From assembly GCA_027924585.1 (NCBI GenBank), contig BSBM01000186.1, forward strand, positions 5,084,001 through 5,148,000: 64,000 nucleotides of DNA. Reading direction: 5' to 3'. Under the pieces are notes generated by a model. The model saw only the letters and a program-made list of their open reading frames with translations. It was not told the DNA's origin and did not search any database. This stretch comes from Larix kaempferi (taxonomy: Eukaryota; Streptophyta; Pinopsida; Pinales; Pinaceae). The position numbers and the translations under genes are program-made. This document shows, piece by piece, positions 36,411 through 48,066 of the stretch. The stretch's first letter is position 1. The number at the start of each line of letters is the position of its first letter.

Positions 36411-37826
36411 ATGGGCACAGACTCTGATGGGGTGACCCAGACTTTGATGGGAAATATGGATAAAGACAAACAAGTAATACAAGATACTATCCCGGGGTCA
36501 GGGAATGAAGTTGGTAAGGAAGGTATCAGCTCGGAGCCTGCCTTGATAAAAACAACGACAGAATCAAGAAAACCAGGGCAATGTCTGCCTAAGACACTCA
36601 AAATTACAAAACTCCTGATAAAATCAGAGAGAATTAGAATGGACATCCAGCACATGAAAGATCATGTGCTCATTGGAAAATTTGTCGGGTTCTGGCCTAC
36701 CGAGAAATTATTGGTATGGTGGATCAATACAACTTGGAAGCCCCAGGGACACTATGATCTCCAATTGGGAGCGAAAGGGTTCTTTACTATAATTTTCTTC
36801 AATATTGAGGATCGTACACGGATCTTTGACAATGGTCCGTATTTTTTCAATTCAGTGGGTTTGTAGCTAAGGCCATGGAAAGAAAGGTTTAACCCTGACA
36901 AAGAGAATTTAACTATTGCCCTGGTCTGGATAAGACTCTATTCCTTGCCTTCGGAGTATTGGAAGGAAGATATTATGAGAGAGATAGGTAATGAGCTGGG
37001 AGTATTCGTTAAAATCTCTGAACAAACCAAGAAGATGAGGTACACATCTTATGCCCGGATATGTCTGTACCTGGATATATCCAAAGACTTTCCAGCAGGA
37101 ATAGACCTAACTTGGGAGGATGAAGATTGGTTCTAGGCGATTGACTATGAACAGATCCCATTTCGTTGTAGGAGATGTCATGAGCATGGGCACCTTTTCA
37201 GGGATTTTCTGTTGAACAAGTAGACAGCAAGAAAAATCGAATCGCATGGAAGAGATAAAGAAGGGTTCAAGAAAGTTAGAAGCAAGAAAAGGCAATCCAG
37301 GAAGGTCGGAGGACTGGATATCCATAGAAAGACGATGACCCATAACAAATTTGAGATCCTACAATCTGTTGAGGGAGGAATTGCAGATGAAAGGAAGGAC
37401 ACCAAAGAAAAGAATGAAGAGATAAACAAAGAACTAAAAGAAGATCACGTGATCCAAACGGGGGCAAATGAGGAGCAGGGTAATGCTGGATCCTCGCAAG
37501 AGGAAGGAGGTGACGAAATGGAACTAGAGGACCTGGATCTGGAAGGGCTGGAGGAGGCATTTAAGGTGCCAAACCCCTGTCCCATAGCACCTCACCAAGT
37601 TTCCCTTCTTGAGAAAGCGTTAAGTAAGTCCAAGAATCGCAAGTCCCTTGGAGTAATATCTGACTCCCTCAAAGAAAATGATGAGAAAAAGTTAACCAGA
37701 GGGGAGAAGAGAGGTAGAAAAAGCAATATGCAGAGAATACAGATGATTGGGAGGAACCTGGTGGCATCAAGCCAATACCCAACCATTGATGTGATCCTAG
37801 CAATATCCAATTCAAATAGGTTATAA
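36411..37826 (+). pseudogene. LINE ORF1 protein (DUF4283-type with zinc knuckle)
   Basis: A frame of 472 codons is closed by three internal stops (36864-36866, 37134-37136, 37221-37223). After an acidic N-terminus, residues about 60-240 match the plant L1 ORF1 domain: VLIGKFVGFWP, then WKPQGHYDLQLGAKGFF, NGPYFF and LYSLPSEYW. A zinc knuckle follows at 37167-37208 (C-x2-C-x4-H-x4-F); the last ligand is Phe instead of Cys. The C-terminal part is Lys/Glu-rich. ORF1 proteins bind LINE RNA. The first two stops replace probable Tyr and Gln codons. Confidence 0.85.
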
Positions 37827-37827
37827 T

Positions 37828-39510
37828 ATGCAGATCACATCCTGGAACATAAGAGGGTGCAAGAGTACTCTAAAAATACGACTTCTACGTTGGAAAATAG
37901 AGATAGAGAAACCATATATCATTTTCCTTCAAGAAACTAAGTGTGGAAACAATGCAGCATACTCTAAAAATACTCTAAAAATACAACTTCTACGTTGGAA
38001 AATAGAGATAAAAAGCAGCCCATGGGAGAATGTAAAAGACTTCTGGGTAACAGGACATGTGGAACAAAGATTTAGACAGTGGAAGTCCATTCAATGGTGG
38101 AAATCCCTAATCAATTATGAAGATATGGACAAATTCTACGAGGAACTTATCAAACACCAAATACCCTGGGCCACGGGACCAAACAAAATCAGATGGGGCT
38201 ACACAAACTCGGGTAACTTCAATATTGCAGAAGCAGTGCACTACCTAAATGCTCATGAATGGCTACCCAGGGAAGATAAGTGGAAGAAAGTCTGGGAGAC
38301 GAACCATTGGCCCAAAATAGCCATTTTTAGCTGGCTTCTTATCCATCGCCGAATCCTAACTTGGGATAACCTTCTCAAAAAAGGTTTTTGTGGACCATCC
38401 CGCTGCAATATGTGCACTTCAGAGAAGGAGACCATTAACCATCTGTTGGACGAATGTCCATTTTCCTCCTCTCTCTAGAACAAGGGGGATGAAAGATTTT
38501 GGAAAACGTCCAGAGTCCCCAGTCACCCAGACTTAACGCTTGTTAACTGGTAGAAAGCTCCCTTAAAAAATGAATACCTTAATAGAATTTGGGAATTGTT
38601 TCCTGGTTTTGTGATATGGGAAATATGGAACGAAAGGAACCAGAGAGTCTTTGAGGGAAGAAAAAGAATCCTAGAGATTGTATGGAAAACCATTGAAAAA
38701 AACATCAAGGGAACTCTTAATGCCAAAACCCCTTCGATGGAAAGTGGTAATACAGACCCGACCGAAAGAATATTTTTGAATGATTGGGGAATCTATAACA
38801 TACCTCATGGCAATGCTGAAGTTCAGAACCGCAGAGCTGCTCCTTCTAGCCCAGACTTCTGGAAACCTCCTCCAGAAAATACCTGGAAGCTCAACTTTGA
38901 CGGAGCGGCTAAAGGCAATCCGGGACCGACGGGCTATGGTGGAGCCATCAGAAACTCCCAGGGCTTGGTTGACGGAGTTTTCTGGGGAAATCTGAGAGAA
39001 ACCACCAACAATGTTGCAGAACTTGAAGGAATGGTAAGCGGTATCAAATGGGCCGTTAGTAAATTCTGGGTACCTCTCTTGGTTGAGGGGGATTCCAATA
39101 TCCTTATTTCCATGGCATGTCGTATTCAAAGAGGTGCAGCGATTTCTAAGGTATCTCTTAATTGGAGATGGGAAGGCAAGTTGTTGGAGCTTCAAACCAT
39201 TCTCAGCACCTATCCAACTATCAATTTCATCCATGTCCGATGCAGAGGAAATAAGCTTGTGGACGAATTGGCTAACTTAGGAGTGAAGACAAGGGCTACG
39301 TTCAAAGTCGGCACCTTGATCAAGATGGAAGATCACATGGTTTGTGATAAATGCAAAATGATTGCAACCATTGATCAAAATTCTAATCACCATACCACCT
39401 GGCCGGAGTTCCGTGAATCACATGGACGCGGGTTAGCAAGGACAAATGTGGAACGTAATCAGATGCGTTTCATCCCAACCCTTGTCATAAGATCAATGGT
39501 TATAAATTGA
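37828..39510 (+). pseudogene. LINE ORF2, endonuclease stub joined to zinc finger and RNase H
   Basis: The frame starts one base after the ORF1 stop with QITSWNIRGCKS and IIFLQETKCG, the opening of an APE-type endonuclease. After about 45 codons it jumps to the far C-terminal part. It reads KWKKVWETNHWPKIAIFSW and the zf-RVT cysteines CNMC...HLLDEC, then an RNase H domain (38870-39290) with LNFDGAAKGNPGP, AELEGM and GDS. Nearly all endonuclease and the whole reverse transcriptase are gone; the family is usually over 1,200 residues, and this is 561 codons. Stops are at 38476-38478 (probable Trp) and 38551-38553. Confidence 0.85.
37866..38010 (+). repeat. 40-bp direct repeat at the ORF2 deletion junction
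   Basis: Copies 37866-37905 and 37971-38010 start 'tactctaaaaatac' and end 'ggaaaatagagata', with one mismatch. A partial third copy ('tactctaaaaa') lies at 37960-37970. The repeat marks exactly where the endonuclease stops and the zf-RVT region starts. Confidence 0.9.
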
Positions 39511-39659
39511 TTACTGATATCCACAAGAAGAATTACAGTTCACAAGATAACTACATTTCAGGGTTTACTAATAGCAGTTTGGAGGGTGTCAGAAGATCAA
39601 TCTAGTCCCACAGATTAGTTAGAGTTTCGCTGCTGCAAGACTCCAAGTCCCTGTGAATT

Positions 39660-40121
39660 ATGCATCCGAGGACCAGGATGAGAAGTAGTCGTGGTGGTAG
39701 CATAAATGTGGGGGATAGGGGGATACAGATGGATGAAGCCCCCTCTTCTCATTCCTCGCCCCATAAGAATGTGAATATCCCTTGTTTTAACTGGGCCAAC
39801 TTCTATCTGGAGGAAACACCGATGGATATTGGCAACCAGATTGCTTTCATGGAGTTAGCTCTGCTGAACGAGGTGGAGTCTCGGCTTGGTCACCAGATTC
39901 CAGTGAGTCACTTTTGGGCCTGCCGCATTCTTCTGGCCCAGGAACTTCATATTAAAGAGAACATATCGAGGAACATGAAAGAATTCATTGCGGTAATGAA
40001 GGAAAACCAGCATATTTACAGGGAGAACACCAAGACTCTGGAAGCTATGATGGGCGAACTCAGTATTAATCCACCACAGAAGGCCAGCCATGAAGTCCCT
40101 GAGACTTCTAGCCACGAGTAA
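39660..40121 (+). CDS. Third, downstream ORF of the LINE (unidentified)
   Basis: An uninterrupted 153-codon ORF follows the RNase H end by 149 bp in another frame. The N-terminus is Ser/Arg-rich, the middle reads NIPCFNWANFYLEE and FWACRILLAQELHIKE, and the C-terminal half is a charged, probably helical or coiled-coil region ending ETSSHE. Plant L1 elements normally stop after ORF2, so this is unusual. It is free of stops although ORF1 and ORF2 are not, which for 153 codons may be chance or recent constraint. It could also be a transduced host sequence. No domain is recognised. Confidence 0.55.
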   Translation: MHPRTRMRSSRGGSINVGDRGIQMDEAPSSHSSPHKNVNIPCFNWANFYLEETPMDIGNQIAFMELALLNEVESRLGHQIPVSHFWACRILLAQELHIKENISRNMKEFIAVMKENQHIYRENTKTLEAMMGELSINPPQKASHEVPETSSHE

Positions 40122-40500
40122 TAGGTTGGTTATCCCTCTGGTTTTTGTCATTTTTTGTCTAGTCTGGTTTTAGGATCTTAGGTTGGTGTGGCTCGTCTCA
40201 GTCAGGGCCCTTGTCACCTCTCTGTTCTGTTGTGTTTTTTTTAATGATGCCTCGATCAGTGTGGTTTGTCGACCCTGGGAGGTCACTAGTGATATCGGAT
40301 TATCTCTATAATATGTCTATTTGGTTCCAGACTTTGGATTAGTTGGCAGGTTGGGTCCCCATTCTCCCCACTAGAATGGGTTTTTGCAGGTCCTGGACTT
40401 TTCTTGGGCTTATGTATTTTGATGTAATCTCTGTACCTTACTTTTAATATAATGTTTTTCTCTCTTACCTACAAAAAAAAAAAAAGTTAGGTGTGAAGAT

Positions 40501-41608
40501 AATATATAACCCTAAATCACATGGATGATCCCTCATTCAACCCAAATTAGAAAAATTGTATGAAAATATGCATAAATTCATATTATATAAAATATCTTAA
40601 TTAAAGTTTTTATAATAAAATTTATATTTCTTAAAAATTTAGAAAAACAAATTTTCAATATTTATCTAAATTGATTATCACCAATATTGCTTAGAAAAAA
40701 ATAGTCATACAACATGTTAATTTACTTAAAGAAATATATTAAACATGTTACTTACACATATGGAAAAACATATTTACCATTTTCAACTCAAATGTTTATT
40801 ATTTGGAAAATTAAATTTGTTTTATGTCATACTCATTAATTAGTATTGGGATAGTAATGTGTTGGGTCACATAAAGTGGCATTTTTTTTCTGTGGAAAAT
40901 AATTCACATTCCATAATGCAAAATAGAACACATTTTGTAGAGCTTGAAGGTTTACATATCCATAAAAACAAAAGATCACTGCCCCAAGTGCAGTATGAAG
41001 ACACCCTATTACAAGGAAACAAACTATGCATTTAAGCACCATTACAAAGCTGCTCAAAATGAGCAAAAAATAGTATGAGGCCTCGAAACACCCCATTACA
41101 GGGCATCCAGAAGTATGCATTGGAGCACTACAAAAAAAATACTCATAAGAGTAGGATATTAGAAAATGCCATAAGAATAAGCTTATTAAATTGGATTTGA
41201 GAGATTCCAAATCCTATTACAGAGTTGTATTGTCCCAATACCACAGTAATGATTATGGGTGCAGCTGGAACATGAGCTAGGCATGGGGTCTTAACCCCAA
41301 ACATGCATAGGTAGGTCTTTGGCCCAGCTCCAGAAAACTCCTAGAAAAGGCTGTTTTTGGCCATCTTTCCACAAAAACGTAGGTTTAATGGAGAATTTTT
41401 GGTCTAGAAAAATGTTCCTAAGGTTATTACCTATCAAATGGACCACGAAATTAGGTAATTCCATCCATCTAAAGTCCCAAATATGGCTCTTCCATCCACA
41501 AATGTTGTTTTGTGTGACCCACAATCATCTCATGATGTGTCGCCATGCGACCAAAAGATGCAAGTGTTGTCACTAACGGAGAAGTGCCAATTTTGGCTAT
41601 AACAAAAG
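40501..41608. other. No recognised gene
   Basis: A degenerate repeat of about 100 bp ('caccc.attaca' with 'tatgcatt') occurs at about 41000-41130. ORFs at 41291-41657 overlap on both strands and carry no known domain. Confidence 0.45.
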
Positions 41609-42774
41609 CTATTACTACAAAATCAATCATGCTAAGAAACAACCATTCATCTACCATAAACTACTAATTGAAATTATGTAATCAATGGGAGATCAAAATA
41701 CCATTAAAAAATCAACAGTCTACAGAATACAAACCACACAAACGATTCTAATAATAAAAATAAAAATAAAAATCTACAATCTATAAATCAAAATCAAACC
41801 TATGCTAAACAAGATAAAACATAGCAAGATGACCTAAGTGGTGGCCCCTTGCCACACAAGGAACTTGCCTTAAAGATTCAGAGACTAAGGAATTTGTTCA
41901 CCAAGCATCAAGTCATAAGCACAGAGATCATTAACATCAAAAGAATTTGATCACAATATCACGTGGTTCAATAGTAAAACATAAACATAATTTCTATTCA
42001 TTATCATCCCTCCATTACACAAGCAATCATCGTGATAATTCCTCTCCTCCTTTCCTCAACCTTATTCCTCTATTTATACATTCAGAATAAGCTTAAACAA
42101 CTCTGAACAAACTCATAAATTCATTCCACAAACACAGAAAATGTAGATTTGGCAAAAATTGGAAAAATGTCCCCTTGGTATCTCTCTGCCTATTGCGAAA
42201 TTTCGCGAAACGATTTCTAGGTTTTTTAGCTGGCTATGTTTTCTTCAAACCCATTATACCGTTTGGCAAGATATTCTCCCACATACACACAAATCGATGT
42301 GCAATATTCCCTCCCAAAATAGATTTCCGGCTAAAAATCTGGGTTTGATTCTTTTAGAGACCTTCAATTTTCTTGGAATCCATGCATCCAAATCAAAACC
42401 TATTTCTTGATTTGTAGACATGTTAATCCCTAAATGTGGGAACATTCCCCCCTATATTGTGGTGCATTACTTTAGTTTTGATGTCGGATTTGATCCACTG
42501 GTTGTAATTGCCATTAGTATGGTTATATTAGTTATGTCGGCTTGGGTCAGTGAGTTGTAATTGTACCTCTTAATCTCATATATACAGGAAGCAGATCTTT
42601 TCATTTGAGTATCTTGTATTGTCTTGTCTTGTGTAGTTAGTACATTGTATAAGGTAGTTTCTCCTTTGAAGACACTTTATATTCATCTAATTTCTTCATT
42701 AAATGCATGGAGTACTCTTTATGGTCTATTTCTGCTCTTTTCATGCTCTTTTTTGAAATTTGTTGCTTAATATT

Positions 42775-42786
42775 TGGTTTCAGAGC
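42775..42786 (+). promoter_or_regulatory. Primer-binding site of Gypsy copy 1
   Basis: TGGTTTCAGAGC resembles the initiator tRNA-Met site TGGTATCAGAGC. In copy 2 this region is deleted. Confidence 0.7.
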
Positions 42787-43404
42787 TTAGATGCTTCCAA
42801 AACAATTCATGTTGGGTTTTTTTCTATATATCTTTTTATACAGGGTTTCATATTGTGAAACTTGGAACCCATCTAGAAAATAGTTCAAACTAACTGTGAT
42901 AAAAATTTCAGATCCTAATTTGTTACATGTTTGATGTTATATCCTCAAGAATTTAGGGTTTGTGACTAGCCCAAAAGTTAGTCTCAAACATGTGTTCTAG
43001 GGAAAATTGTTATATCTAGATCATGCAAGATCCAAATTGAGTGATACCAGTTGCATAAGAAATAAGATGGACCATAGTATATTTGGTAGTATTTTTAGAA
43101 TCAGATTCAAAAATTTGGACACGTGGCATGCCGTACACTCTCGCTCTTCTAAAAACATCAAAATTAACAAGTTTTGGGAAAATTATCACAACTTTTTTTT
43201 TGGCACATCCAAATTCAGCAAGACCTGTGATTGGAAATAAGACATATCAAGATACCACGGGATGATATTTTAGACTTAGAGGGGCCGACATTTCAGGGTT
43301 ACCTCAATTGAAAGGTTGGCTAGCAAATCAGTCTTTAAATCAAGGTTGGAAAAAGGTAAGTCATTTTAAATTTGAATAACTTTTAGTAGAAGGGTCTATT
43401 TAAG

Positions 43405-45645
43405 GTGAACCAAAGGTGTCATATCTACTTATATTGTTCGAAATTCCACCAAAAGGAAGTGGAAAAAATCACACTCCGCTCATCCGTGACCTACAATGAA
43501 AGTGAAGGCATAACTTTTAGGATGTCTAAGTTGGAAGATATGATGAAAGGGACTATGAAAATGTTTGATTTAGTTAACTTCGAAAATAAGATGTCTAGTA
43601 AAGAGGATCTCAAAGAGATGGATAGTAAATAGGATCTCAAGGGGATGGCTATAAAAGAGTATCTGGAAGATTTCAAGATACTGCTAAATGATATAAGACT
43701 TAGGCTTCCTACACAACTGTCTACTCAAGAAGAGGATACAGAGGAAAATGGGGACTTATTCCAGTCAAGTATTGAGACAATTGAAGAACAACTAGAGAAT
43801 AAGAGATTTGTGTCCCAAAAATATAATTATCTACTACATCATCATGGGTTCAAATTAGGTCCAAAGAATTATTTTATTCCCAAGATTGACATGAGAAAGT
43901 TTGATGGCAATGATCCAATAACATGGATATTCTAGATGGAGTAATTCTTTAATCTACAAGTGCTGACTTTGCAAAAGGTAACTATTACATCATTATATTT
44001 AGAGCCTGACCAATTTGTAAGTTACCAATGGCTTTGTGACCGTAAAATCGACTCTATTATCTCTTGGTCTATATTCATGAAATAATTGATTACACATAAT
44101 GACGATATTAATAGCAACACTCTCTTTACTTAGTTGATAAATATCAAACAAAAAGGTCTAGTTATAGAGCACGTCAAGCAGTTTCGAAAGTTAAGTCTTA
44201 GAATGAAGAATATTTCAGAAGATAATTTGTTGGATTTCTTTACGGGCACTTTAAAGGAGAATATTCAACATGATATACGTATCCTTGAACCTAAATCATT
44301 GGATAATGCTTTTAGTTTGACAAGGAAAATTGAAAGTAAAAATATGGCAATGACTACTAGAAGGACCACCTCCAACACATATAGAGAGAATGATGTTCCT
44401 TCTTCTAACACACCTCAAAGGTTGAAACCTCAACAACTAGATGAAAGAAGAGACAAAGGTATATGTTTTAATTGTGACAACAAGTATAGTAAGGGACATA
44501 AGTGTGGTAGGAATAAATTATTCTACATAGATTGTGAAGAGGAAGGAGAAAAAGAATAAGAACCTTCTCAAGATGAATAAATAGAAGAAATTACTTCTAA
44601 ATAGATTACTCCCACCATATTGTGTCATGCATTGGATGGAATTAGAACTCCACAAACTCTCAAGATTGAAGGATATATCAAAAATAAAAAGGTAACAGTG
44701 TTGATTGATTATGGTAGTACTCATAATTTCATTCACTGTAAATTAGTCAAAGTTCTCAATTGCTTTGTATATCCAACACCAGAGTTTCAAGTAATCATTG
44801 CAGATGGAGGAACTATCAATTGCTCGGGGAAATGCCATAATATCAATATTACTATGAGGGAATATGTATTTAATAGTCCAATGATTTCTATTCCAATGGG
44901 TGGTGAAGATGTTTTCTTAGGAGTTCAATGGTTACAATCATTGGGAACCGTGGCTTTTAATTTTCAGAATATTTTCATGAAATATTTATGGGAAGGAAAT
45001 GAATATGAGTTAAATGGAATCACTTGGAAACCAAGCAAGGTGATAAGCTCTAATGGTATGATAAAATTGATTAAAAAGGGACATCAATGTGTAATTGCAC
45101 AATTATGCTCATTAGATGTTCAAACATCTAATCCTCCTATTTCCCCATATATCCAAAGGGCCATTAATAAGCATTCCAAGGTATTTGAATATATTCCAAA
45201 AGGTCTTCCACATGTTCAAGATTTTGATCATGGTATTCACTTAATTTTAGGAAGTGTTCCTCCTAACATCAGACCTTACATATACCTCTATGGCTAGAAG
45301 AGTGGAATTGAACATATGGTCAAAGAAATGATAGAGGCTAGCATAATTAGACCTATCCAAAGTTCTTAATATGCACTAGTGGTAATGTTACACAATCCAG
45401 ATGGATCATGGCATATGTGTCCAAATTATAGAGAGCTCAACAAAATTACCATTAAAGATAAGTTTCCCATTCATGTCATTGTTAAATTGTTTGATGAATT
45501 ACAAGGAGCAATTTTTTTCACAAAGTTGGATCTTCGTTCTTGGTATCATCAGATTAGAATGAAGGATGAAGAATTCCAAAAAACAACATTCTTAACTCAT
45601 GAAGGTCATTATGAATTTCTGGTGATCGACTTTAGAACTACCAAT
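43405..45645 (+). pseudogene. gag-pol of Gypsy copy 1
   Basis: All recognisable parts lie in one frame, interrupted only by stops. Gag includes FIPKIDMRKFDGNDPITWI and a knuckle CFNCDNKYSKGHKC (about 44466-44507). The protease starts VLIDYGSTHNFIHC (about 44698-44740) and includes GVQWLQSLG. The reverse transcriptase has YRELNKITIKDKFPIH, FFTKLDLRSWYHQIRM and EFLVIDF, then ends before the YIDD motif. Stops include 43630, 43933, 45295 and 45367, all shared with copy 2, and private ones such as the TAG near 44131 and the TAA codons near 44557 and 44578, which are Gln codons in copy 2. RNase H and integrase are missing. Confidence 0.85.
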
Positions 45646-45854
45646 CATAGAAAAAATAATCCCACAACTCCAAGGATCATCTCTGATAACACAAATCCAA
45701 GGATAGGTTCGTATTTAGAACTCCCAATCACAAAACAAAGACTCAATCACTAAAAAAACTTTGAAATATGAATTTAACACACAAAGCTTTGATAGTAGCA
45801 CATGTTCGAAGTGCATCACACTTGGGTAGACTCCAATGGATAAACCAGTGGCTT

Positions 45855-46152
45855 CAAGTTAATTGCCCCGGTATTTCTATGGAAACTTCTCAGCTCCTGG
45901 TGCCTACTGGAGGGTTCTGACACAATATAGTATGCATGATTGTCTTCGGATGGCAAATATCATCACAAATGACACACTAGAAGATCAACAAGATTTTGAT
46001 CCTAGTTGGTCGCACTAAGCGTAGATAGAGAGCATACACCATTGAATTCTTGTTACACTTGATATATATGTTTTTCATATCCAAGGTCACAATAAGTGCA
46101 CGCATAGAGGATGCACAAACCTCAAATCAAATACTTGCACAACTCTCAACTG
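45855..46152 (-). repeat. Left inverted copy of the pararetroviral leader
   Basis: Read on the minus strand this matches 51627-51927. Shared landmarks, in order, are 'gttgagagtt', 'caagtatttgatttga', 'catcctctatg', 'tcaagtgtaa', 'agaattca.tggtgta', 'gaaccctccagtaggcac' and 'gcaatta.cttg'. Homology stops abruptly at both ends. Between this arm and Gypsy copy 1 (45646-45854) nothing is recognised. Confidence 0.88.
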
Positions 46153-46620
46153 TTCCCTCATAGGTCCTCTTCTATATCTGAAAATGTCTCAAATGAAATC
46201 AAACTGGAAAATTATGGCAATATGCAACATCAGTTAACACCTCAGAATCTAGATGATATGGCTCGTGATATACTCCTCTTAAAACAAAAATCGAATGAAG
46301 AACATGAGCAAATCACTTTGCTTAGAACTAATATGGATCTTATTGAGCATTTCTTACATGATTCTGATGAAATAAAGAATGGTATGGTTACCATTGCATA
46401 CAAGATAGAACAAGGCTTATATGTTTTGGGAAAACTCTTCATTAAAACCCAAATCTTAGAGAAAAATATTAAGTCTGTTAGTTAGTCTTCTCTATAGATT
46501 GCTTCTAGAGGTCATAAAGAGAATAAGAAACATGCCAGAAGTTACTCATTTGGTATGATAAGTATTCACGAAGAAGATACTAGACTAGAGTTTACCTTTG
46601 GACAGGATGAAGAATAATTC
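46111..46620 (+). pseudogene. Pararetroviral region upstream of the coat domain
   Basis: An open 124-codon segment (46111-46485) starts inside the left leader arm and is followed by more of the same frame after a stop. The residues are charged with heptad-like Leu/Ile spacing (DDMARDILLL, NMDLIEHFL), suggesting a coiled coil. No movement-protein motif is visible. Assignment to the virus rests on position. Confidence 0.45.
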
Positions 46621-46789
46621 AATGAAATAAAATATCTAGTCTCTCAATTTAAGAAAATGACAAAATCTCTCCTTGAACGATATCTTGTTACAATGAAATT
46701 TCCAAAACGGAAAATTCTCGACTCTAGGATGGATCTTCTTCTCATCTAGATTCTAGTCCACTTACATGACCTCCTCCTCCTACTTTTGA

Positions 46790-47810
46790 TGAGGTAATGC
46801 ATGATGCCTCTGCCTCTTCTGCTCCTTCTGATAGATTCCATTTCGGCATCAATGGAATCAATAGCCTTATTTCCCAAATTCCAGAACAAGTTGTCTTGAA
46901 CATCCAATGTCAATCGAGGGATGAGATGAAGACAACTATCTAGTTGTTAATCAAATGGGTGGGTTCTTTATAAAAAGAAATCCGTATCGGAATATAACTT
47001 CCCAACAACTATCTATCTAGTTAGTAGAAGGCCTATCAGGTTTGGCCTATGAATGGTGTCAATGGCTTCCTCAAGAAACCAGAGATGAAATGTTGGTTGC
47101 CCAAGATGCAAATGAACAAATTCTCAAAGCATTAGGTAGAGAATTTTACGGTCCAAAAGAAATTTAATATTTTGAATATCTTGCATATTTGTTTATGTTT
47201 GCTAGAATTTGTGATCATAGAAAAAGTGAGCAATATTTTTGTTATATGCATAATTTTCTTATTTCTTCCGGAAATGCAGGCAAGCCAACATATTTAAAAC
47301 ATTATCTTGGGATTTTCCCTGGTCATGTTCCAGATGCAGTGGAACAATTCCTTAAAGATAAAAGTATTCCTTTGCAAGGTCTCTCTCTTGACCAACTACA
47401 TGGATTCATTATGGAAACATGACAAGAGAATTGTTTAGAAAGGAGAGTTTCTAGATTTTTTAAAAGGCATTCATCCATGTACTCTCCTAGTTTTTCCAAA
47501 GATGTGGAAAAAATTCTAGATTGGGGTTGTGAAGCTCACAACATAGGACACTTTGGTAAAGAATCTTGCAGTTCCAACAAAAAGAAGGGAAAACCCTTCT
47601 ACACCAGTACCCCCATATATAATCCAAATAAAGCTTATATATATAAGAAGAATAAGAGTCTTGATAAAGGAAAGGCATTCATCAAGAAACACTTTAGCCA
47701 TTCTGATAAAGAGAAATGTTTTATTTGTGGAAAGAAAGGACATTAGGCAAATAAGTTCCCTAGGAGAAAATCTAAGCCTTGGCTTGTAGCAATGTTTTTC
47801 GATTAATTAG
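46790..47810 (+). pseudogene. Pararetroviral coat (gag-like) domain with zinc knuckle
   Basis: The frame shifts more than once. The clearest parts are 47189-47422 (RKSEQYFCYMHNFLI, then LKHYLGIFPG) and 47477-47758. The second ends in a basic stretch and a caulimovirid zinc knuckle beginning CFICGKKGH (47717-47743). Directly after the His there is a TAG (47744-47746), and the fourth ligand position reads Phe (47756-47758) instead of Cys. The coat protein packages the pregenomic RNA in this family. Confidence 0.75.
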
Positions 47811-48066
47811 ATATTACCTGGTGGGATCTTGAATACTGTGATGCAGACCAATGTCCTAAAGGAGAAATATTTTTCTCCCAGATGAAGTATCCTCTAACTT
47901 AGATGAATTGGATCCCACCTTCGATAAAATTGATCATGTAGAATCCTCTGACTCCTCTTCTGACTCTTATCAGGATGCAAATTTACGGGGTGAGGGTCCT
48001 CCATAATTCTGTTTCTATATTTTTTCCACACCGAAGGATTCTCCTTAGATCATCATTGCTGAAATA

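Larger units (their letters stand above)
36281..40500 (+). mobile_element. L1-type LINE with exact TSDs and poly(A), internally deleted
   Basis: The element spans 36297-40484 and is flanked by identical 16-bp target-site duplications agttaggtgtgaagat (36281-36296 and 40485-40500). It ends in a pure A run (about 40473-40484). Order: 5' leader of about 114 bp, ORF1, a one-base gap, ORF2, a 149-bp spacer, a third ORF, and a 3' tail. Only three stops in ORF1 and two in ORF2 are seen, with no frameshift, so it is the youngest-looking element here. ORF2 lacks the reverse transcriptase, so it could only have moved with proteins supplied by another LINE, unless the deletion came later. Confidence 0.92.
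41609..45645 (+). mobile_element. Ty3/Gypsy unit, copy 1 (truncated in reverse transcriptase)
   Basis: This unit shares 41609-45475 with copy 2 (59671-63036) except for a 0.5-kb gap in copy 2. It has an upstream block (41609-42436) with a conserved TATA box on the minus strand. A probable LTR follows (about 42437-42773; TATA near 42577), then a primer-binding site TGGTTTCAGAGC (42775-42786; one change from the tRNA-Met site) and a leader of 0.6 kb. Gag-pol then runs to 45645, where the reverse transcriptase breaks off after EFLVIDF and unrelated DNA begins. No 3' LTR is present. Confidence 0.8.

Noticed and set aside
40836-41657. Overlapping ORFs on both strands
   Set aside because: No domain, no consistent codon pattern, and loose internal repeats.
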